Shown: positions 28,658-37,362, counted from the stretch's first letter. The stretch is 43,186 nucleotides of DNA from Alcaligenaceae bacterium (GCA_029265795.1 JAJUGV010000015.1:1-43186), one strand, 5' to 3'. Translations and numbers: made by a program. The notes: a model not told the origin generated them from the letters alone.

Positions 28658-30133
28658 TTAAAGCAGAAAGATGGTTGCGAGGCTCAGGAACAGAAAGAAG
28701 CCCAGGGAATCTGTGGCGAAGGTAAGCAGAACGGAAGAGCCTACAGCCGGATCTTTTCCGAAGCGCACGCGCAGCATGGGAATGAGCACACCCAAAATTG
28801 CACCAATCAGCATGTTTCCGATAATGGCGGCCATCATAACGAGCGCCACGGCCAGCGACCCCGAGAAGCCCCAGGCAAAGATTGCGGCAATCAGACTGCC
28901 ACAGAAGCCGACCAGAAAGGTTACTTTGATTTCGCGGCGTACCAGTTGCCAGACGTTGGTGCCCGTGACCCGGCCCACAGCCAGGGCCCGTATCACCATA
29001 GTCATGGTCTGATTTCCTGAATTGCCGCCTATGCCTGCGACGATGGACATCAGGAAGGCCAGAATCACGATCTGACTGACCGTATGCTCGAAACGTGAGG
29101 CGATCAGCGACGCGGTTGCCGCTGTCATCAGGTTGACGAGCAACCACGGAGCACGGTTGCGCAAGGCGGATCGGACGGGGGCAAAGATATCTTCTTCCTG
29201 CAGACCCGCCCGAGACAACTCCTGCTCTTGCGAGTCTTCTTGAATCACGTCCACCACTTCGTCGATCGTGACTCGCCCAATCAGTCGGCCAAGGTCGTCA
29301 GTTACCGGTGCGGACACCAGGTCATAACGTTCAAAGGCCCCCGCCGCGTCGGCATCGGAATCCAGCGGATTCAGGCTCAGGTATTCCGTGCGCATGGTGT
29401 CCGACACCAGGGATTCGGGCTCGCTCACCAGCAGCACACTGATGGGCAACGTACCCCGCAGCCTGTCCTCGCGATCCACAACAAAAATCTGATCGGTGTG
29501 ATCCGGGAGTTCGTGAAGGCGACGCAGATAGCGCAGTACGACCTCCAGGCTGACATCTTCCCGTACCCGCACCATGTCGAAGTCCATAATGGCTCCGACG
29601 GTGCCTTCCGGATAGCCCATGGCTTCCAGGAGTTGAGCGCGTTCTTGCTCTGTGAGACCTTTCTGTACTTCTGCAACGACGTCCGGCGGCAGGTCGTGTG
29701 CGAGATCAGCGATCTCGTCGGCATCCATGTGCTCGGCCGCGGCCACGAGGTCCTCGTGGTCCATGGACTCGATCAGAGATTCACGGACCCAGTCCTCGAC
29801 TTCGAGCAGCACATCGGCGTCGTGTTCCGCACTGACCAGCTGCCAGACGGCCTGGCGCTCGTATACCGGTAGCGACTCCAGAATGAAGGCGATATCCGAG
29901 GGGTGCAGATCGTTAATGATCTCCCGGATCTCGTTTTCGTGCTGGCGATGCAGCAAGCCTTCAAGCAGGTTGGAGCGGTCGTCTTCTTCGTATTGCCTGC
30001 GGGCAAGCGCTTCCACCACCTCTTGACGCTTGAGGATGCTTTGCAGCTGGTGCAGCGCTTGTTGGGCGTCCTCCGGATCCAGGCGTCGCGGAATGATCAC
30101 CGGCTCAGGAATGTTCGTCTTGTTTTCCGCCAT
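28658..30133 (-). CDS. mgtE: Magnesium transporter MgtE
   Basis: A 491-residue Mg2+ channel of the inner membrane. The soluble part comprises the acidic N domain (about residues 60-165, with LHPSDIAFILESLPVYERQA and LAHDLPPDVVAEV) and a CBS pair (about 180-300, with VVDREDRLRGTLPISVLL and GRVTIDEVVDVIQEDSQEQE), which sense intracellular Mg2+. About five membrane segments follow. GGNSGNQ at 369-375 is the hallmark of the pore, and D475 in FATDSLGFFLF probably corresponds to the ion-site aspartate of Thermus MgtE. It starts 16 bases after the thioesterase gene stops, so the two form an operon. Confidence 0.95.
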   Translation of the reverse strand: MAENKTNIPEPVIIPRRLDPEDAQQALHQLQSILKRQEVVEALARRQYEEDDRSNLLEGLLHRQHENEIREIINDLHPSDIAFILESLPVYERQAVWQLVSAEHDADVLLEVEDWVRESLIESMDHEDLVAAAEHMDADEIADLAHDLPPDVVAEVQKGLTEQERAQLLEAMGYPEGTVGAIMDFDMVRVREDVSLEVVLRYLRRLHELPDHTDQIFVVDREDRLRGTLPISVLLVSEPESLVSDTMRTEYLSLNPLDSDADAAGAFERYDLVSAPVTDDLGRLIGRVTIDEVVDVIQEDSQEQELSRAGLQEEDIFAPVRSALRNRAPWLLVNLMTAATASLIASRFEHTVSQIVILAFLMSIVAGIGGNSGNQTMTMVIRALAVGRVTGTNVWQLVRREIKVTFLVGFCGSLIAAIFAWGFSGSLAVALVMMAAIIGNMLIGAILGVLIPMLRVRFGKDPAVGSSVLLTFATDSLGFFLFLSLATIFLL

Positions 30134-30149
30134 CTAAGTATCCAGAATT

Positions 30150-30551
30150 TCAGCCGGGCGGCAGCGGCCGGCTGCGGCGGGTCTCGTCGGTCGCTACGTA
30201 GGTCAGTGTCGCTTCGGTCACCTTGACGACTTCGGTTGCCATGCGCCGGCGCTCAGCAAAGACCTCGACCGAGACGGTGATTGAGGTGCGGCCCACTTTG
30301 ACGATCTCGGCATAGAAGCTGAGTAAATCCCCGACAAAGACAGGTTGCTTGAACACGAAGGCGTTGACCGCCACTGTGGCGATGCGGCCTCCTGCGCGAC
30401 GAGTGGCCGGCACGGACCCTGCGATATCGACCTGGGACATGATCCAGCCGCCGAACACATCGCCATGCAGATTGGCGTCTTTGGGCATGGGAATCACCCG
30501 CAACACCGGCTGACGATCTTTGGGAGGAAGAGGTGTATTCTCGATGCTCAC
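30150..30551 (-). CDS. yciA: Acyl-CoA thioesterase, YciA type
   Basis: A 133-residue single hotdog-fold protein. The sequence LRVIPMPKDANLHGDVFGGW (17-36) and the following IMSQVDIAG match the YciA group, with the catalytic aspartate D31. NAFVFKQPVFVGDLLSFYA and ATLTYVATD are also family-like. Such enzymes hydrolyse a range of acyl-CoAs. The start is a GTG at 30551, with GGAG about nine bases upstream. It is followed by mgtE after 16 bases. The pairing with a magnesium channel has no obvious metabolic logic. Confidence 0.9.
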   Translation of the reverse strand: MSIENTPLPPKDRQPVLRVIPMPKDANLHGDVFGGWIMSQVDIAGSVPATRRAGGRIATVAVNAFVFKQPVFVGDLLSFYAEIVKVGRTSITVSVEVFAERRRMATEVVKVTEATLTYVATDETRRSRPLPPG

Positions 30552-30706
30552 TTAGCGGCTCCACGTTGGGTGGCGCCGAAAGGCTGCCACAGGATTGCCG
30601 CCGCTTGCGCTAGGCCGGCTTACCGGCCGTCCCGACACGCAAACGACGGCCCCAGCATTTTACCGGTTTGCGAGATTCGTGCCTCAAAGGCCGGATTTCG
30701 AGCGTT

Positions 30707-30743
30707 CCGGCAGGGAAGGCACGACGAGCCTACTCCCTGCCGG
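30707..30743. terminator. Possible terminator hairpin after the M20 gene
   Basis: CCGGCAGGGA (30707-30716) pairs with TCCCTGCCGG (30734-30743) around a 17-base loop. It begins 13 bases after the minus-strand M20 stop, in a 204-base gap before yciA. No T run follows, so it could be an attenuator or a 3' stabiliser. The rest of the gap shows no gene. Confidence 0.4.
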
Positions 30744-30755
30744 CGTGAGCATTAT

Positions 30756-31958
30756 TTAGACGGTGGGGTTGGCAAGCCACTGGCGAGCCAGTTCAACCCA
30801 ATACGTACCGCCCAGTGGAATTAAATCGTCGTTGAAATCGTAGGAGCCATTGTGCAGGGTGCAGGGCCCCAAGCCATGACCTTGTATACGGTGATCGCCG
30901 CTGCCGTTGCCAATCCAGACGTAGCAGCCCGGTTTGTGCTGCAGCATGAAGGCGAAGTCTTCTGCGCCAAGGGAGGGGGAAACATCCCGGATGATGCGAT
31001 CTGACCCGACGATGCTCTCCATGACCTTGGCGCAAAAGTCGGTCTCTTCCGGAGAGTTCACTGTGGGAGGGTACTTACGCTGGAAGTCTAGAGTTGCCTT
31101 GCAATCTAGTGCTGCTGCGGTTTGTTCGCAGATCGCCCGCATGCGCGCTTCGATGAGATCGAGTGTACTGTCGGTGAACGTGCGAACGGTACCGCGTATT
31201 TCGGCGTCGGAGGGAATCACGTTGTCAGCCGAACCGGCGTGCACCTGTGTGACACTGAGCACGGCCGGATCGATGGGGTCGCGATTGCGTGTGATGATCG
31301 ATTGCAAACCTTGGACGATCTGCACGGCGGCGATGACCGGGTCGGCGCCCAAATGTGGCATGGCGCCGTGTGCGCCCTTGCCTTCAATCTGAACGCCAAA
31401 CGTATTGCTCGAGGCCATGATGGGGCCGGGCGTCAGACCAAAGCTGCCAACCGCCATTCCCGGCCAGTTATGCATGCCGAAAACAGCATCCATATGGAAG
31501 CGGTCAAACAGGCCGTCATCAATCATAGCCTTGGCACCCCCGTGACCTTCCTCAGCCGGTTGGAAGATGACATGTACGGTGCCTTCGAAATCGCGGTATT
31601 TTGCCAGGTGGCGGGCGGCTGCGAGAAGCATGGCGGTGTGGCCATCGTGCCCGCAGGCGTGCATCTTGCCTTGGTGACGGCTGGCGTGCTCGAAAGTATT
31701 GACTTCTTGCATGGGCAGGGCGTCCATATCGGCGCGTAGACCAATGGCCTTGCCATTGTCTTTCTGCCCTTTGATGGTACCCACGACACCGGTGACCCCC
31801 AGGCCGCGAACGACCGGAATCCCCCAAGATTCTAAAAGGGTGGCCACCAGCTCTGAGGTGCGGACTTCTTCATAGGCAAGTTCGGGATGCTGATGGATGT
31901 CGCGCCGGATGCGTTTGATTTCATCCTGCCAGCCTACGATGGATTCAGCCAAGTTCAT
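30756..31958 (-). CDS. M20D family amidohydrolase, second copy
   Basis: A 400-residue paralogue of the protein at 1252-2460. Shared motifs are RRDIHQHPELAYEE (18-31), RADMDALPMQE (75-85), HACGHDGHT (100-108), PAEEG (134-138) and MHNWPG. The dimerisation domain contains GKGAHGAMPHLG, and the C terminus has LGAEDFAFMLQHKPGCY. All catalytic and metal residues appear intact. The substrate is unknown; hippurate hydrolase or N-acyl-amino acid amidohydrolase is the usual annotation. ATG at 31958 with AGGAG upstream. It follows the inositol-phosphatase family gene after 24 bases, probably in the same transcript. Confidence 0.9.
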   Translation of the reverse strand: MNLAESIVGWQDEIKRIRRDIHQHPELAYEEVRTSELVATLLESWGIPVVRGLGVTGVVGTIKGQKDNGKAIGLRADMDALPMQEVNTFEHASRHQGKMHACGHDGHTAMLLAAARHLAKYRDFEGTVHVIFQPAEEGHGGAKAMIDDGLFDRFHMDAVFGMHNWPGMAVGSFGLTPGPIMASSNTFGVQIEGKGAHGAMPHLGADPVIAAVQIVQGLQSIITRNRDPIDPAVLSVTQVHAGSADNVIPSDAEIRGTVRTFTDSTLDLIEARMRAICEQTAAALDCKATLDFQRKYPPTVNSPEETDFCAKVMESIVGSDRIIRDVSPSLGAEDFAFMLQHKPGCYVWIGNGSGDHRIQGHGLGPCTLHNGSYDFNDDLIPLGGTYWVELARQWLANPTV

Positions 31959-31982
31959 GGGTCCGCTCCTGTTGTGTAGGGA

Positions 31983-32831
31983 TTAACGTGGTTTCATGTG
32001 GGGCTGGATCATGTCGTCTAGTGCCTTGGCGGTGTGTTCGTTGCCGGCATAGACGTAGCCGCCGATAGGCCACGGGTCGGTATGGAAGATGTCTTCGCAG
32101 ATGCCGCCGGCTTCGCGTACCAGAACGGTACCGGCCGCGACATCCCAGGGGGCCAGCCCCATCTCCCAATACGCATCGTAACGACCGCAAGCTACCCACG
32201 CAAGATCCAGGGCGGCGGCCCCGTGGCGCCGGACACCGCGGGTGTGCTTGATGGCGTATTCCAAGGTCGGCATGTATTCCTCCGCGAAGGAAAAATCCCG
32301 GAATGGAAAGCCCGTGCCGACAACGGATTCGGCCAGGCTGCCGGCTCGCGAGCACTGAATGCGCCGCCCATTCAGCCAGGCGCCGACCTCGTAAATACCG
32401 GTGAAAAGTTCTTCGCGGTTGGGGTCGTAAACGACGCCTATCACGGGGGTGTCGTGTTGCAGAGGCTCGTCGCCGTTCACTTTAGCGCCCGCGTGGGCAA
32501 TCAGAGCGATGGATACGGCGTATTGAGGAATGCCGTGAAGAAAATTGGTGGTGCCGTCCAGCGGATCGATGTACCAGGTGGCGATGTCGGATGCCTTGCC
32601 ACCACTTTCTTCGGCAACTATGCCCAGTTGCGGCGTGCGCTCCAGCAGAATATCGATGATGGCCTGTTCGGCTTCGCGATCAGCCTGCGAAACCAAGTCG
32701 TTGCGCATCTTTGAATCTATCACGAGCTCGGCGCGGTTATGGGCGTATGACTGTAGAATTGCAGCCGCCGCATGAGCTGCGGTGACTGCGGCATCAAGAC
32801 ATTCACTCAGGGGAAGACGTAAGGACTGCAT
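31983..32831 (-). CDS. Inositol monophosphatase family protein
   Basis: A 282-residue Mg2+-dependent, Li+-sensitive type phosphatase. The three metal-site motifs are present: E74-E75 in GIVAEESGG, D89-P-L-D92-G-T-T-N in WYIDPLDGTTNFLHG, and WDVAAGTVLVREAGG near residues 228-242. The family includes SuhB, CysQ and histidinol phosphatases; SuhB is usually about 267 residues. The substrate cannot be assigned from sequence, and most relatives carry a separate suhB elsewhere, so I give no symbol. ATG at 32831 with AGGA eight bases upstream. It is divergent from mnmC (86 bases between starts) and leads into the M20 gene. Confidence 0.88.
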   Translation of the reverse strand: MQSLRLPLSECLDAAVTAAHAAAAILQSYAHNRAELVIDSKMRNDLVSQADREAEQAIIDILLERTPQLGIVAEESGGKASDIATWYIDPLDGTTNFLHGIPQYAVSIALIAHAGAKVNGDEPLQHDTPVIGVVYDPNREELFTGIYEVGAWLNGRRIQCSRAGSLAESVVGTGFPFRDFSFAEEYMPTLEYAIKHTRGVRRHGAAALDLAWVACGRYDAYWEMGLAPWDVAAGTVLVREAGGICEDIFHTDPWPIGGYVYAGNEHTAKALDDMIQPHMKPR

Positions 32832-32917
32832 GACATGTTCCTGGTTGATCGGACACTATGGGGCCGTGTGTCTTCATTGTACGTGAGACTCATTACGGAA
32901 TTTTTCAGGGGGAGTCC

Positions 32918-34768
32918 GTGAAACCGCGCCACGAACCTTTGCAGCCCGGGCGCCTGCAGTTCGATGCCCACGGCATCCCGGCGAATGAGCACTATGGCGA
33001 TGTTTACCATGCAAGGGCCGGTGCACTGGCTCAGGCGCGTTACGTTTTTCTCCAGGGGAACGACTTGCCTCAGCGCTGGTGCGGGCAAGATGGCTTCACG
33101 GTGTGTGAGACCGGCTTTGGTCTCGGCAACAACTTCCTGGCGCTGTGGGAAGCGTGGCGTCACGCCCCGGCGCGCCCCAGGCGGCTGCACGTTTTATCGT
33201 TCGAGGCGCATCCCCTCACGCGCCAGGACCTCGCTCGTGCTCTAGCCGGTCATACGGGTGAAATGCGGCAAATGGCCGAAGCGTTGGTGGCGGCGTGGCC
33301 ACCACTTCTACCGGGGCTGCACCGGCTCGAATTCGAGCAGGGGCGGCTGACTCTCACACTGGCTTTCGGCAAGGTTGAGCATCTGGCCAGGCAGGTGGAG
33401 GCGCGGGTAGATGCCTTCTTCCTCGATGGCTTTTCACCGGCCAGGAATCCGGCCATGTGGTCGCGCGAGCTGTTTGGGCAAATGGTACGAATTGCGGTGC
33501 CCGGTGCGACGGCTGCGACCTGGTGCAGTGCGGGACAGGTCAGGCGTGACTTGGCTGCAGCTGGGTTCTTGGTGACCCGCGTACCCGGCTTCGGTGGCAA
33601 ACGGCAGGTGTCGCGAGCCGTCCTCAGACCGGGCTTAGGGCGACCCGCATTCCGGAGTTCCGGTAAGCCGGTAATGGTGGTGGGCGGTGGGCTGGCGGGC
33701 GCCGGCGCTGCCCATTCGCTAGCTTTGCGTGGGCATCCCGTGACAGTGATTGACCCCGTGTTGGAAAAAGGTAGTGCCGGCAGCCATGAGGGCCATCCGT
33801 GTGCTGCCATGACCCCGGCTTTGAGTCGGGATGACAATGCCATGTCACGCCTGAGTCGCGCCGGGATTTTGTTGGCCCACCTGCGTTGGCAAGAAATGCC
33901 GCAGGTTGCGCAACAGTGTGGATCTTTGATGCGCATCGACTCCACAGAAATGCACTTGTGGCGCGAATCGCTGGCGCAATGGCAGTATCCCGATGAATGG
34001 ATGAGCTGGTGCGAGGCCGAAGACACCGCCACCCATGCAGGTGTGCCGCTTTCTTCCGCCGCCATCTGGCTGCCCAGGGGAACCCTGGTCAGGCCGCCGC
34101 GGTTGTTGGATGCGTTGCTTGCGCATGAGCGTATCGAGCTGTGCGCCGGCAAGGTCATGGATCTGCGTCGTATTGATAACGGCTGGCAGGCGCTGAATGA
34201 AGAAGGGGCTGTGCTGGCGGAGGCTTCCACAGTCATTCTTGCGGCAGCAGCCGAAACGCCGTCGTTACTGCAGGGCGCCTTCCCGCAATACGTATTTCCC
34301 AAGCTGACGAATATGCAGCTCATGGGGGGGCAGGTGGGCTTTTTCCGCGCGGGGGCCGTCCCCGCCGGTCGCAGTATCGTGGCCGGCGCCGGCTACTGGC
34401 TGCCGGCAGATGGTGGCTTGCACGTCGGCGGCAGTACATATGAGTTCGATCAGCCGACGATTGTCCCCACCGAGGCAGGCTTGCGCGCAGTGGCAAACAA
34501 GGTGGCGGGTTTACTTGAAGTCCGTCCGGAGCGCTTGCTGGCGGGTCGCGCAGATTCCTCCGGCTGGGCGGGATGCCGAGCCGCGGTAAGTGACCATCTG
34601 CCCGCCATCGGCCCGGTGGATGAACAAAAGACGCTGTGGGTCGCCTGTGCCTATGGGTCGCGAGGCCTCAGCTGGATGACCCTGGCAGGTGAAATCATGG
34701 CATGCGGCCTGAATAACGAACCGCAAGTAGTAGAAAGGGAGCTGCTAAAGGCCGTCCGACCGCGCTAG
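32918..34768 (+). CDS. mnmC: tRNA mnm5s2U biosynthesis bifunctional protein MnmC
   Basis: A 616-residue bifunctional enzyme that finishes mnm5s2U at the wobble position of tRNAs for Lys, Glu and Gln. The N-terminal methyltransferase domain (about 1-235) has the SAM loop CETGFGLGNNFLALWE (63-78) and FFLDGFSPARNPAMW. The C-terminal FAD oxidase domain starts with VMVVGGGLAGAGAAHSLALR (252-271) and ends with WVACAYGSRGLSWMTLAGE. The start is the GTG at 32918, nine or fewer bases after AGGGGGAG; an earlier ATG at 32858 would add 20 residues without family features. One substrate type, tRNA-Lys(UUU), is encoded 2.5 kb downstream; the proximity may be coincidence. Confidence 0.95.
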   Translation: MKPRHEPLQPGRLQFDAHGIPANEHYGDVYHARAGALAQARYVFLQGNDLPQRWCGQDGFTVCETGFGLGNNFLALWEAWRHAPARPRRLHVLSFEAHPLTRQDLARALAGHTGEMRQMAEALVAAWPPLLPGLHRLEFEQGRLTLTLAFGKVEHLARQVEARVDAFFLDGFSPARNPAMWSRELFGQMVRIAVPGATAATWCSAGQVRRDLAAAGFLVTRVPGFGGKRQVSRAVLRPGLGRPAFRSSGKPVMVVGGGLAGAGAAHSLALRGHPVTVIDPVLEKGSAGSHEGHPCAAMTPALSRDDNAMSRLSRAGILLAHLRWQEMPQVAQQCGSLMRIDSTEMHLWRESLAQWQYPDEWMSWCEAEDTATHAGVPLSSAAIWLPRGTLVRPPRLLDALLAHERIELCAGKVMDLRRIDNGWQALNEEGAVLAEASTVILAAAAETPSLLQGAFPQYVFPKLTNMQLMGGQVGFFRAGAVPAGRSIVAGAGYWLPADGGLHVGGSTYEFDQPTIVPTEAGLRAVANKVAGLLEVRPERLLAGRADSSGWAGCRAAVSDHLPAIGPVDEQKTLWVACAYGSRGLSWMTLAGEIMACGLNNEPQVVERELLKAVRPR

Positions 34769-34844
34769 AGCGCCGCTGGCAGGTTAAAATAGATATATCT
34801 ATGGACGGATGAGGGTGCCGGCGGCTAATCGTTCACCGGCGCTC
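34768..34844. repeat. Inverted repeat flanking the mnmC-GH31 spacer
   Basis: GAGCGCCG (34768-34775), starting at the mnmC stop, is repeated inverted as CGGCGCTC (34837-34844). The 61 bases between contain a second GC hairpin, GCCGG/CCGGC (near 34817-34840), and the AT-rich palindrome at 34789-34802. It may form a terminator-like or cruciform structure. No T run follows on the plus strand. Confidence 0.45.
34789..34802. promoter_or_regulatory. Perfect 14-bp AT-rich palindrome
   Basis: ATAGATATATCTAT is its own reverse complement and stands out in GC-rich surroundings. It lies 21 bases after the mnmC stop and about 155 bases before the GH31-like gene. Dimeric regulators bind sites of this form, but no regulator gene is next to it; operator function is a guess. 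Confidence 0.35.
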
Positions 34845-34956
34845 TAATGGGGCTGCGAAAATCGTGCGAAGGCAGTGTTTTCCGGGGGATTCTACAGACC
34901 GGAATTTCGCCCGATTTTATTTTGTAGTCCAAATCCGTCAGAATAATGGCTTTTGA

Positions 34957-37212
34957 ATGCTTATTGGGCCGTGGCCCGAGGATTGCGCTGTGCCGCACGA
35001 CTCCGATCAAGTTCAAGTTACTTCTCTGACCCATCTAGAATTTACTAATGCAAGCTCTGTCCGCGCGGAATTCGCCGTCTCGGATGTCGAGCTTGTCCTG
35101 CATGTCGAAGCGCACGCTCCCGGCGTTTACCGCATTCGATGTGCTCCGCCCGATGTGTTGGCAGCGCGTGAGGAGAAGCCTACCTCGCGCCAGAAAGCCT
35201 ACGCAGAAATGCTGTTGGCACGGGACGAACCGGTTGGTGAGCTTGCCGCAAGCTCCGTGGTAGGAAAGCGCGGCTGGCGCATCGAACAGGGGGATATCGC
35301 CCTTGAAATCGCTGCTGATCCAATGGGCTTCGCACTGTACCGTGGCGAGCACTGCGTTCTGCGCAGTACTGCAGAGGACTTCCTGCAGAAAGGGGAACGC
35401 AACGATGAAACGTTGTGGCGTCTTTCCACTCAGCTCGAAGAAGACGACTACTTGCACGGGTTGGGCGAATCCAGTGGCGATCCCGACCGCCGCGGGTCCT
35501 CGCTAATATCGGACAACCCCGCTGCCAGAGTCGCTTCCCTGCTGTGGAGTACACGGGGATGGGGTCTGTACATCAATACGCTGAACCGTGTTGAATACGA
35601 CCTGGGTGCCGAACATTCCGACGTCTGTCGCTATGTGGTGCATGATGCGGTACTGGATTTCTTCCTGTTCGTGGGTGAACCGAGCGACATACTCAACCAA
35701 CATTCCGCACTGACCGGCCGTGCCGGCCAGCCGGGGCTGGCACCGATGGGCGTCTGGCTCGAACAGGCACCCGGCACGACGCTCGATGACACCCTTTCCA
35801 TCGTGGAAAATTTCCGCGAGCAGGGCTGGAGTGTGGATTCGATCGAAATGGCAGCACCGGCCCTCTATAGTTTCCAGAGTGACAAGCCCGTTTTTGAATG
35901 GGATACGCAGCGCTGCGGTGAAGATCAGCGAGAATTCCAGGCTCGCCTTCAGGAAGCCAGGGTGCAGCTGGCTGCTCAAACGTTGCCTGCCGTACTGCAG
36001 GGCAGCACGCTCTTTGAAGAGTGGGAAGACCGTGGGTGGTTGCTCATTCGAGATGAAGACGGCTCGGCTTGCGTATTCCCGGGTAATGAAGTCACGGGCG
36101 GCCGACCGTTTGGCTTGTTGGACCTCACCAACAAGGACGTCTACAAATTGTGGATGGAGCGTCAGCGGCAGGCGGTGGATGAAGGCCTGAGCTGGCCGGT
36201 GTGCAGCGTCCAGCTGGATATTCCCGATGACGTTACAGCAAGGGGTGGTGAGTGTGGCCCGGTCCTACGCACCATCTATCCTCTGCTGGCGCGTCGGGCA
36301 CTCTTCGACGCGGTGGCGGGTCATCTGACGCCCCAGGAAGGCGTCGTGGTCAGTACCGACCTCTATCCAGCGGTTCAACGCACAGCATGGCAGGCCGGTC
36401 CGCGTGTTGAAAATAGCTGGGCGGGTATGGAACACAGTCTGCGTACTGCGCTCAGTCTGGGCGATAGCGGGATTCCGGTGCAGACTCACCGTCTGGGCAA
36501 TGCGCTAAGCCCGCTCGACCAGATGACACCCGAGCTGTACATCCGCTGGCTGGCTACCTGTGTGCTGTCGGCGAATTTCTCCTTCCAGGGCGTGCCGGGT
36601 CTACTGCCTTCAGCCTTCGACGAAAGCACCCAGGAGCTCGTGCGGCACTGGTTGCAGTGGCGCTATCGCCTGATTCCCTATGTTCTGGGCATTATCGAAG
36701 ATTCTGTGCGTACTGGTCTGCCGGTCCAGCGTTCGATGGCATTGAGCTTTCCCGCCGATCCTGTCGCGCAGGCCTGGGACACGCAATACATGTTCGGCCC
36801 CGCGGTATTGGTCGCTCCCATGCTGGAACCCGGCAAAACTGCTCGAGTCTATCTGCCGGAAGGGCAGGGCTGGTGGGATATGAACACGGGTTGGCGCTAC
36901 GAAGGGGGCACCGTGCTTGAGGTTGAATGCGATCTGGACACCTTGCCTTTATTTGGCCGCGAGGGGCAGATGCTTTGCCTTGGCCCGGGCGGTCAGCATA
37001 CGGCCGATTTCAACTCCGCGCGCTTGCTGGACGAGGTCTGGATGTTCGGTATGCCCGAGCATAGCCCGGTCGTCATGCGCAACAAGATACGGGTCATGCA
37101 GATGCAGGGTTCGAGTTATATCAAGGGTCTGGAAGGGCTGCGCATCTTGCCGTCCGAAGGCCTGGAGGTGAAGCGTCGTGGCGCGGAAGTCCGTATTTCC
37201 CGGGCCCGCTGA
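34957..37212 (+). CDS. GH31-like protein with eroded active site
   Basis: A 751-residue protein with the overall plan of glycoside hydrolase family 31 (alpha-glucosidase/xylosidase): an N-terminal beta domain with YLHGLGESSGDPDRRG (E171), LLWSTRGWGLYINT, a barrel region starting near LTGRAGQPGLAPMGVWLEQ and a C-terminal part with YMFGPAVLVAPMLEPGKTARVYLPEG. The nucleophile site has D421 in LDIPDD where relatives have DxxE. The usual W-x-G-D acid/base site reads WQAGP (478-482), the DIGGF site reads HRLGN, and RxHG reads SFQG. The strand that normally carries an acidic substrate ligand reads SIEMAAPALY. This suggests an inactive or altered enzyme. The frame is intact, so it is not a simple pseudogene. 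No signal peptide is seen. The ATG lacks a clear ribosome binding site; the GTG at 34990, preceded by GAGG, is an alternative. Confidence 0.75.
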   Translation: MLIGPWPEDCAVPHDSDQVQVTSLTHLEFTNASSVRAEFAVSDVELVLHVEAHAPGVYRIRCAPPDVLAAREEKPTSRQKAYAEMLLARDEPVGELAASSVVGKRGWRIEQGDIALEIAADPMGFALYRGEHCVLRSTAEDFLQKGERNDETLWRLSTQLEEDDYLHGLGESSGDPDRRGSSLISDNPAARVASLLWSTRGWGLYINTLNRVEYDLGAEHSDVCRYVVHDAVLDFFLFVGEPSDILNQHSALTGRAGQPGLAPMGVWLEQAPGTTLDDTLSIVENFREQGWSVDSIEMAAPALYSFQSDKPVFEWDTQRCGEDQREFQARLQEARVQLAAQTLPAVLQGSTLFEEWEDRGWLLIRDEDGSACVFPGNEVTGGRPFGLLDLTNKDVYKLWMERQRQAVDEGLSWPVCSVQLDIPDDVTARGGECGPVLRTIYPLLARRALFDAVAGHLTPQEGVVVSTDLYPAVQRTAWQAGPRVENSWAGMEHSLRTALSLGDSGIPVQTHRLGNALSPLDQMTPELYIRWLATCVLSANFSFQGVPGLLPSAFDESTQELVRHWLQWRYRLIPYVLGIIEDSVRTGLPVQRSMALSFPADPVAQAWDTQYMFGPAVLVAPMLEPGKTARVYLPEGQGWWDMNTGWRYEGGTVLEVECDLDTLPLFGREGQMLCLGPGGQHTADFNSARLLDEVWMFGMPEHSPVVMRNKIRVMQMQGSSYIKGLEGLRILPSEGLEVKRRGAEVRISRAR

Positions 37213-37232
37213 TTCACGCGTCATGGGTGAAT

Positions 37233-37262
37233 TTGACAACAGAATAGTTTCTGAGTCATAAT
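37233..37262 (+). promoter_or_regulatory. tRNA-Lys promoter
   Basis: TTGACA (37233-37238) is a perfect -35; CATAAT (37257-37262) follows after 18 bases. The predicted start lies near 37269, about 18 bases before the mature tRNA. It is one of the best promoter matches in the window. Confidence 0.8.
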
Positions 37263-37286
37263 CTAAATCTTGGCTTTGCAAGGGTT

Positions 37287-37362
37287 GGGCCGTTAGCTCA
37301 GTCGGTAGAGCAGCGGACTTTTAATCCGTTGGTCGCGCGTTCGAGTCGCGCACGGCCCACCA
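37287..37362 (+). tRNA. tRNA-Lys (anticodon UUU)
   Basis: A 76-base tRNA with encoded CCA. The acceptor stem GGGCCGT pairs with ACGGCCC; the D arm contains TAGCTCAGTCGGTAGAGCA; the anticodon loop CTTTTAA places TTT at 37320-37322; the T arm is GCGCG-TTCGAGT-CGCGC. It decodes AAA and AAG. It has its own promoter and terminator and is a single-gene unit. Its wobble U is a target of MnmC, encoded upstream. Confidence 0.98.

Noticed and set aside
33250-34323. Minus-strand open frame inside mnmC (357 codons)
   Set aside because: Serine- and proline-rich, low-complexity translation typical of the complementary frame; mnmC is unambiguous.
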